DNA of 64,000 nucleotides from Massilia soli (GTDB taxonomy: Bacteria > Pseudomonadota > Gammaproteobacteria > Burkholderiales > Burkholderiaceae_D). A model generated the notes under the pieces. It was not told the origin of the DNA. It did no database searches and saw only the letters and a list, made by a program, of their open reading frames with translations. The translations under genes and the position numbers were made by a program. Of the stretch, positions 62,180 to 64,000 are shown in pieces. The stretch spans positions 248,001-312,000 of the forward strand of contig NZ_JAFBIL020000003.1 of NCBI RefSeq assembly GCF_016809835.1, read 5' to 3'. Positions within the stretch are counted from its first letter, which is position 1, and each line of letters opens with the position of its first letter.

Positions 62180-64000
62180 ATGAACGATTCCATCCTTGCC
62201 AAAGTGCGGCCCCATGCGCCGGCGATTGCCGTCCTGCTGGTGTGCATGATCGTCACGATCATGGCCAGCCTGTTCGAGCAGCATCACGCCGAAGAGCGCG
62301 CCGCGATGCACGCGTCGGCCGATGCGACCCAGTTCCAGCGTTCGCTGCAACAGGGGATCGACGCCTACCTGGCACGCAATCACAGCCTGGCCGCCCATTT
62401 CAGCGCGCTCGACGAGGCCCCCGGCGAGGCCGGCGTCGCCTCGTTCGACGCCTACATGCGCTCGGCCGACGGACTGCGCCACAACCCTGGGATGAGTTAC
62501 CTTGGCTATATCCGTCCGACTGCGCGCACCGCGCCGGTGACGGAAGCCGTTCCCGATCCGGCGTTTACTTATCCGTACCTGTACATTTTCCCGCACGACG
62601 CGCGCGCGCGCAGCGTCGCCTCGCTCGACCATGCCACGTTTCCCGAGCGCTGGCGCGCGCTGCAGCAGGCACGCGATAGCGGGCGCAGCGTCGTGACGCC
62701 AAGCCACCTGCCGCTCGCCAAGGTATCGCGCAGTCCGGTAGTGGTCCTGGTCACCCCGATCTACGATCCCAAGCACCCGAGTTCAACAGTGGCGGAACGG
62801 CGGCTCGCCCTGCGCGGTTACGTGTTCTCGATCTACTACATCGGCGAAATGATCGACCAGGTCATGGGCAAGGAGTTTCACGCGCTGTTCGACCTCGAAG
62901 TCTACGACGGCGAGGTGCGCGCCGAGAACATCCTGTATGACGGCGACCGCCAGGCCCATGCCCTGGAGCGCGATACGGGAATGCCGCTGGCGCACCGCGC
63001 CGGTGTCGATATCGGCGGGCGCGTCTGGCAACTGCTGTTCTATGCCAAGCCGGTGTATGTGCAGCGCTACAACAGCTGGATTGGCGCGGCCATCCTGGTG
63101 TTTGGCTTCGTCATGTCGGCGGCGCTGGCAGCTGGCATGCTGCGCTGGACGCGGCGCTCCCAGGCGCGCTGGAACCAGCGCAGCGCCCAGCTGGAATTCG
63201 ACACGGTGTTCGAGAACCATCCGGCGGCTGTGTATTCGCTCGATGTCGAGCGCCACATCCTCAACACCAATGCCCAGGCCTTGAGCGAATTCAAGGCCCG
63301 GAAACTCGATGTGATCGGCCGGCCGTTCGAGCGCTTCATCGTGCAGGACAAGCAGCAAGCTGCGCGTGCGCGCTTTGAGGAAACCTTGCGCGGCAATGCC
63401 GTGTCGTTCAATTCGGCGGTGGCCGACGGCGACGGTGTCCAGGTGGAAATCAGCGTGATCATGATCCCGGTAAAGGCGGGCCGCGCGGTGGCCAGCGTGC
63501 TGGCGATCGTCCAGAACATCACCGCGCAAAAGCAGCGCGAATGGCGCATGCAGGAGTCGCGCAAGATGCTGCAAATGGTGATCGACAACATTCCGCAGCG
63601 GGTGTTCTGGAAGGATACCAACTTCGCCTTCCTCGGCTGCAACAAGGCCGTCGCCACCGACGCCGGCCTGGCGCATCCTGACGAGATCATCGGACGCACC
63701 GATTTCGAACTGGCCTGGAGCGAGAATGCGCACCAGTACCGCCAGGACGACATCGAAACCCTGCGTACCGGGATCGCCAAGGTCAACTACGAGGAACCCC
63801 AGGATCGCGACGACGGCAGCTCCAGCTGGCTGCGGACCAGCAAGATTCCGCTGACCGACATGGAAGGCAACACCATCGCCTTGCTCGGCTTGTACGAGGA
63901 CATTTCGGAACGCAAGAAGATGGAAAACAAGCTGCGCGAGCTGGCCCATTACGACACCCTGACGGGCCTGACCAACCGCGCCTTCTTCCTGAGCCTGCTG
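62180..64000 (+). CDS. CHASE-PAS-GGDEF signalling protein, 5' part (cut by window end)
   Basis: ATG 62180 opens a frame that runs off the window, so 607 codons are visible. An N-terminal helix (AIAVLLVCMIVTIMASLF) and a second at about residue 300 flank a periplasmic CHASE domain (ADGLRHNPGMSYLGYIRPT, YPYLYIFPHDARARSVASLDH, VVLVTPIYDP). Two PAS domains follow (FDTVFENHPAAVYSLD and MVIDNIPQRVFWKDTNFAFLGCNK). The last visible segment, LRELAHYDTLTGLTNRAFFLSLL, is the start of a GGDEF domain. Cyclic-di-GMP synthesis is expected; an EAL domain beyond the edge cannot be excluded. Confidence 0.92.
   Translation, partial: MNDSILAKVRPHAPAIAVLLVCMIVTIMASLFEQHHAEERAAMHASADATQFQRSLQQGIDAYLARNHSLAAHFSALDEAPGEAGVASFDAYMRSADGLRHNPGMSYLGYIRPTARTAPVTEAVPDPAFTYPYLYIFPHDARARSVASLDHATFPERWRALQQARDSGRSVVTPSHLPLAKVSRSPVVVLVTPIYDPKHPSSTVAERRLALRGYVFSIYYIGEMIDQVMGKEFHALFDLEVYDGEVRAENILYDGDRQAHALERDTGMPLAHRAGVDIGGRVWQLLFYAKPVYVQRYNSWIGAAILVFGFVMSAALAAGMLRWTRRSQARWNQRSAQLEFDTVFENHPAAVYSLDVERHILNTNAQALSEFKARKLDVIGRPFERFIVQDKQQAARARFEETLRGNAVSFNSAVADGDGVQVEISVIMIPVKAGRAVASVLAIVQNITAQKQREWRMQESRKMLQMVIDNIPQRVFWKDTNFAFLGCNKAVATDAGLAHPDEIIGRTDFELAWSENAHQYRQDDIETLRTGIAKVNYEEPQDRDDGSSSWLRTSKIPLTDMEGNTIALLGLYEDISERKKMENKLRELAHYDTLTGLTNRAFFLSLL

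Overview
The window is a 64 kb stretch of GC-rich chromosome. It most resembles a betaproteobacterium of the family Oxalobacteraceae (Massilia, Telluria, Duganella or Janthinobacterium type). This rests on the gene order rnr-rlmB, cysS-glycosylase-accA-tilS-lysC, a PEP-CTERM protein, a phasin, a Massilia-like TonB receptor and the overall codon use. It is an inference, since no rRNA marker is present. No insertion sequence, prophage or CRISPR array was seen.

Layout. 1-2640: 3' part of a TonB-dependent receptor and two small proteins, with two clean terminators. 2766-5643: a four-gene operon of LiaI/LiaF-like membrane proteins followed by a LytS-type kinase and a LytTR regulator. 5633-9592: an operon of a FAN1-like VRR-NUC nuclease and an Fe-S helicase with an N-terminal PD-(D/E)XK-like domain, preceded by a perfect LexA-type SOS box. 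9663-25496: a type VI secretion (T6SS) region with a TagX-like peptidase, tssM, tagF, an OmpA-family gene, tssL, tssJ, a TPR lipoprotein, tssB, tssC, hcp, clpV and tssA. The baseplate genes tssK/E/F/G and vgrG are not here.

25493-29155: a bile-acid-type transporter, nudK, a DeoR regulator, a phasin, a small exported protein and two identical tRNA-Leu(CAG) genes. 29492-34425: rnr, rlmB, cysE and yceH, with two REPIN-like repeats. 34614-36917: a GntR-controlled ABC-2 exporter operon with a visible promoter/operator. 36988-40936: a split Fbp-type ferric iron ABC system with Fur-box-like sites. 40960-49047: housekeeping genes lpxH, two cyclophilins, cysS, a DNA glycosylase, accA, tilS and lysC.

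49142-50080: tRNA-Ser(GCT), then a 59-bp duplication of its 3' end and terminator, a cloverleaf-like segment and a scar made of two gene fragments. This looks like a decayed integration site. 50143-64000: a MerR-type regulator, a PEP-CTERM protein, a DUF4331 protein, an Aer-like chemoreceptor, a ferredoxin, a copper-type P1B ATPase, a lipoprotein, a hybrid kinase and the 5' part of a CHASE-PAS-GGDEF protein cut by the window edge.

The item most worth following is the SOS-box-controlled nuclease/helicase pair, which reads as a DNA-damage-inducible crosslink-repair or defence module. The tRNA-Ser cloverleaf-like duplication and the T6SS locus without its baseplate genes come next.
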